This document shows, one piece after another, positions 5,360 through 8,048 of a stretch of DNA of 8,048 nucleotides (position 1 is its first letter; each line of letters opens with the position of its first letter). Where the stretch lies: positions 1-8,048 of the forward strand of contig CAMJNB010000044.1 of NCBI GenBank assembly GCA_946407175.1, written 5' to 3'. A program made the position numbers and the translations under genes. This stretch comes from an uncultured Selenomonadales bacterium. Lineage in GTDB: Bacteria > Bacillota_C > Negativicutes > Selenomonadales > Selenomonadaceae. Under the pieces are notes generated by a model that had not been told where the DNA came from, ran no database searches, and was given only the letters and a program-made list of their open reading frames with translations.

Positions 5360-5383
5360 TAGTAGGAAAGAGGTTTTCAATAA

Positions 5384-6625
5384 ATGTCAATGAGTATGGC
5401 GGCAAGTCACGCCGTCAACAGAAGTTTGTACGATCCGATTTTTGCGGCAAACAGCGCCTGCAAAGAGGCGATAAAAATTCACGGCAAGGATAAGGTCACC
5501 AACGCTACAATCGGCGTTGTTTTGGACGAAGACGGTAAGCTTGCCGTTATGCCGACGGTAGAAAAAATTTTTCGTGAAATGCCAATGTCCGACTTCACGT
5601 CCTACGCGGCACTTTCCGGCAATGCTGACTTTATCGACGCGGTTAAAAATATTATTTTCGGCGAAACGAAGTGCGACGGCTACTTAAGCGCGGTTGCAAC
5701 TTCCGGCGGTACAGGCGCAATTCATCACGCCATTGCCAACTACGCCGAGCGCGGTGACGCTGTTTTAACTTCGGACTGGTGCTGGGGCAATTACAAGACA
5801 ATCTGCGCGGAGACAGGTAAACGCCTTGAGACATTTAAGCTTTTCAATGACGAATTGACGCAGTTCAACTTAACCGCGTTTGCCGATAAGGTTGAGACGT
5901 TACTCAAGACGCAGGATTCATTGCTTGTAATTTTAAATACGCCCGCGCATAATCCCACCGGTTACGCTTTAACAAGTGACGAATGGGACGGCGTTTTGGA
6001 CGTTATCAAACGTCACGCGGCTACCGGCAAAAAAATTTCTCTTCTTGCCGACGTTGCCTACATTGATTTTTCCGCAGAAAAAAAAGTTGCGTGGAGCTTT
6101 GTAAAAAAATTCGCCGGTATGCCTTCCAACGTGCTGATTATGCTGGCATTCAGTATGTCGAAGAGCTACACTTTCTACGGTCAACGCGCAGGTGCCCTTG
6201 CCGCATTTTCTACTGACGCTGACGTTATCAAGGAATTTGACGACACGAATAAATTTTCTTGCCGCGCTATTTGGTCAAACGTAAACAACGGCGCGCAGGT
6301 TATCTGCTCAAAAATTTATCGTGACAAAAATCTTGCCGCAGAGTTGGAGAAAGACCAAGCCGCGCTTAGAAATTTGGTGAACAGCCGTGCGAAAATTTTT
6401 GTGGACGAGGCGGCAAATTGCGGCTTAAAAATTGTCCCGTACAAAGGCGGCTTTTTCATCGCGGTACCTGCCGAAAATCCAGCCGCCGTCTGTGAAAAAC
6501 TGCACGAAGATTTAATTTTCGCCGTGCCCCTTAAACTCGGCATCCGCGTTGCAGTTTGTTCAATGCCGCTTGCAAAAATTCCAGGCGTCGCAGAAAAACT
6601 TCATACCGCAATGAAAATTTCCTGA
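5384..6625 (+). CDS. Class I PLP-dependent aminotransferase (aspartate/aromatic aminotransferase-like)
   Basis: A 413-residue cytoplasmic transaminase of fold type I. The PLP lysine is K260 in SMSKSY (257-262), followed by the phosphate-contacting R268. NPTG is at 190-193, the pyridine-nitrogen Asp is D223 with Y226, SGGTGA (107-112) forms the phosphate-binding turn, and R388 is placed as the substrate carboxylate Arg. The N-terminal DPIF plus DEDGKLAVMPTV (48-59) resembles the aspartate/tyrosine aminotransferase branch (AspC/TyrB), so aspartate or aromatic amino acids with 2-oxoglutarate are likely substrates. The exact one cannot be read from sequence. The ATG at 5384 has AAGAGG 10 bases upstream; ATG at 5390 or 5396 is possible. 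With aspartate kinase immediately upstream on the same strand and no promoter between them, a role in making aspartate for that pathway is plausible inference. Confidence 0.9.
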   Translation: MSMSMAASHAVNRSLYDPIFAANSACKEAIKIHGKDKVTNATIGVVLDEDGKLAVMPTVEKIFREMPMSDFTSYAALSGNADFIDAVKNIIFGETKCDGYLSAVATSGGTGAIHHAIANYAERGDAVLTSDWCWGNYKTICAETGKRLETFKLFNDELTQFNLTAFADKVETLLKTQDSLLVILNTPAHNPTGYALTSDEWDGVLDVIKRHAATGKKISLLADVAYIDFSAEKKVAWSFVKKFAGMPSNVLIMLAFSMSKSYTFYGQRAGALAAFSTDADVIKEFDDTNKFSCRAIWSNVNNGAQVICSKIYRDKNLAAELEKDQAALRNLVNSRAKIFVDEAANCGLKIVPYKGGFFIAVPAENPAAVCEKLHEDLIFAVPLKLGIRVAVCSMPLAKIPGVAEKLHTAMKIS

Positions 6626-6636
6626 TTTTAAAAAAT

Positions 6637-6662
6637 TTGACATTTTGCCTATTGACATTTTG
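6637..6662. repeat. Direct repeat of TTGACATTTTG upstream of groES
   Basis: The 11-base sequence TTGACATTTTG occurs at 6637-6647 and 6652-6662, giving a 15-bp period. The second copy supplies the -35 box of the groES promoter; the first has no matching -10. It may be a duplicated promoter element or a pair of binding sites. It does not fit the CtsR heptad spacing (3 bp between copies). Confidence 0.6.
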
Positions 6663-6680
6663 TCGATAACAGATTATCAT
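6652..6680 (+). promoter_or_regulatory. Sigma-A promoter of groESL
   Basis: A perfect -35 TTGACA (6652-6657) and -10 TATCAT (6675-6680) are separated by 17 bp. Transcription would start near 6687 with a leader of about 70 bases. This vegetative promoter fits constitutive chaperonin expression. No CIRCE element (TTAGCACTC-N9-GAGTGCTAA) is seen between 6626 and 6755. Confidence 0.8.
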
Positions 6681-6683
6681 AAT

Positions 6684-6708
6684 AGCCGTTTTTGATTGAC
6701 GGCTTTTT
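6684..6708 (+). terminator. Terminator-like hairpin overlapping the groES transcription start
   Basis: AGCCGT (6684-6689) and ACGGCT (6699-6704) form a perfect 6-bp stem around a 9-base loop, followed by five T (6704-6708). It would terminate transcripts arriving from the aminotransferase gene. The predicted groES start (about 6687) lies inside the left arm, so groES mRNA would lack most of that arm and escape. The N9 spacing and position also resemble an operator of CIRCE geometry, though not its sequence. Confidence 0.5.
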
Positions 6709-6755
6709 ACTTATACAAAAAAGTTAAAAGCTTAATTTGGAGGAGGCAAAAATTT

Positions 6756-7037
6756 ATGATTAAACCCCTTGGTGACAGAGTTGTAATTGAAGTTGCCGAA
6801 GTCGAACTCAAGACAAAGAGCGGTATCATTATGCCGGAGACTTCAAAGGAAAAGCCGCAGAAAGGTAAAGTCATTGCGGTCGGTACGGGCAAACTTCTTG
6901 ATAACGGTACCCGCGCAGTTCCCGAAGTCAAAGTCGGCGACGAAATTATTTATAACAAGTACGCGGGCAGTGAAGTCAAGGTGGACGAAAAAGATTATCT
7001 CATCATCCGCGAAAGCGATATTTTAGCAGTGATTTAG
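6756..7037 (+). CDS. groES: Co-chaperonin GroES
   Basis: The 93-residue GroES (Cpn10) forms the heptameric lid that closes the GroEL chamber during ATP-driven protein folding in the cytoplasm. It begins [12 protein letters not shown] (2-13) and has the mobile-loop sequence around [19 protein letters not shown] (17-35) with GIIMP, then GKVIAVGTG (37-45) and the C-terminal [13 protein letters not shown]. Length is normal. The ATG at 6756 follows a strong GGAGGAGG (6739-6746) at 9 bases; an upstream in-frame ATG at 6696 lies only about 10 bases from the predicted transcription start and has no ribosome binding site. The TAG stop is the first three bases of the second 35-bp repeat. groEL follows after 90 bases with no terminator, so the two form an operon. 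Confidence 0.97.
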   Translation: MIKPLGDRVVIEVAEVELKTKSGIIMPETSKEKPQKGKVIAVGTGKLLDNGTRAVPEVKVGDEIIYNKYAGSEVKVDEKDYLIIRESDILAVI

Positions 7038-7069
7038 ATCGATAGTTGCTAGATCGATAGATCGATAGT
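7035..7069. repeat. 35-bp GATC-rich repeat, copy 2, overlapping the groES stop codon
   Basis: It matches the element at 5218-5252 at 33 of 35 bases, differing only in the 3-base junction between units. As in copy 1, its first three bases are the TAG stop of the upstream gene, here groES. It is not followed by the CGATCCAY octamer array but by AGCTC heptamers. Confidence 0.85.
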
Positions 7070-7073
7070 ATTC

Positions 7074-7108
7074 AGCTCAAAGCTCCAAGCTCTAAGCTCT
7101 AAGCGCAA
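7074..7108. repeat. AGCTCNA heptamer repeat, five units, before groEL
   Basis: Five consecutive 7-base units start at 7074, 7081, 7088, 7095 and 7102, four beginning AGCTC and the last AGCGC. The groEL ribosome binding site GGAGG (7111-7115) follows three bases later. The arrangement (heptamers ending just before the ribosome binding site) parallels the aspartate kinase leader, with a different unit. Confidence 0.8.
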
Positions 7109-7127
7109 ATGGAGGTAAATTTTTTAA

Positions 7128-8048
<921 letters not shown>

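Noticed and set aside
6696..6755. N-terminal extension of GroES to an ATG at 6696
   Set aside because: It lies within the hairpin about 10 bases after the predicted transcription start, has no ribosome binding site, and GroES proteins begin at the residue encoded by 6756.
6626..6755. CIRCE or CtsR operator upstream of groES
   Set aside because: TTAGCACTC-N9-GAGTGCTAA is not present, and the TTGACATTTTG pair has 15-bp spacing unlike CtsR heptads.

Overview
The window looks like a chromosomal segment of an anaerobic, Gram-positive-lineage (Firmicutes) bacterium, possibly of the Negativicutes. The evidence is a ferredoxin-linked 2-oxoacid oxidoreductase (a strict-anaerobe enzyme), strong GGAGG-type ribosome binding sites on most genes, sigma-A-type promoters with 17-bp spacing, and a dTDP-rhamnose gene. 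The lineage call is an inference from gene content and style, not from a marker gene.

Layout. Bases 66-2234 (minus strand) hold a compact kor operon, korD-korA-korB, with a 4-bp and an 8-bp overlap and its own promoter at 2272-2300. Bases 2445-3724 (minus) hold a second unit: an unrecognised acidic 125-residue protein, then rmlD (dTDP-4-dehydrorhamnose reductase), ending at a strong intrinsic terminator (2364-2398). A divergent promoter region (3768-3860) separates this from the plus-strand genes: aspartate kinase (3988-5220), a class I PLP aminotransferase (5384-6625), then groES (6756-7037) and a groEL that runs off the right edge (7128-8048). A promoter at 20-48 (minus) leads out of the left edge.

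How the genes work together. KorDAB would oxidise a 2-oxoacid (probably 2-oxoglutarate) with CoA, passing electrons to ferredoxin. Aspartate kinase commits aspartate to lysine, threonine and methionine synthesis, and the next gene may be the aminotransferase that makes aspartate or another amino acid. An internal Shine-Dalgarno and TTG in the kinase gene suggest a separately translated regulatory beta subunit, as known for Bacillus subtilis aspartokinase II. GroES and GroEL are the chaperonin pair.

The unusual part is the spacers. Four of them carry short tandem repeats in strict 7- or 8-bp register: TTAGCNN-type heptamers at 2333-2360, 2397-2445 and 3867-3971; ATTCTTA heptamers at 3940-3967; AGCTCNA heptamers at 7074-7108; and a CGATCCAY octamer array at 5275-5359. 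A 35-bp GATC-rich element occurs twice (5218-5252 and 7035-7069), each time with its first three bases serving as the stop codon of the preceding gene. The whole predicted leader of the aspartate kinase mRNA up to the ribosome binding site is heptamer repeat. No rRNA, tRNA, CRISPR array, transposase or phage gene was seen.
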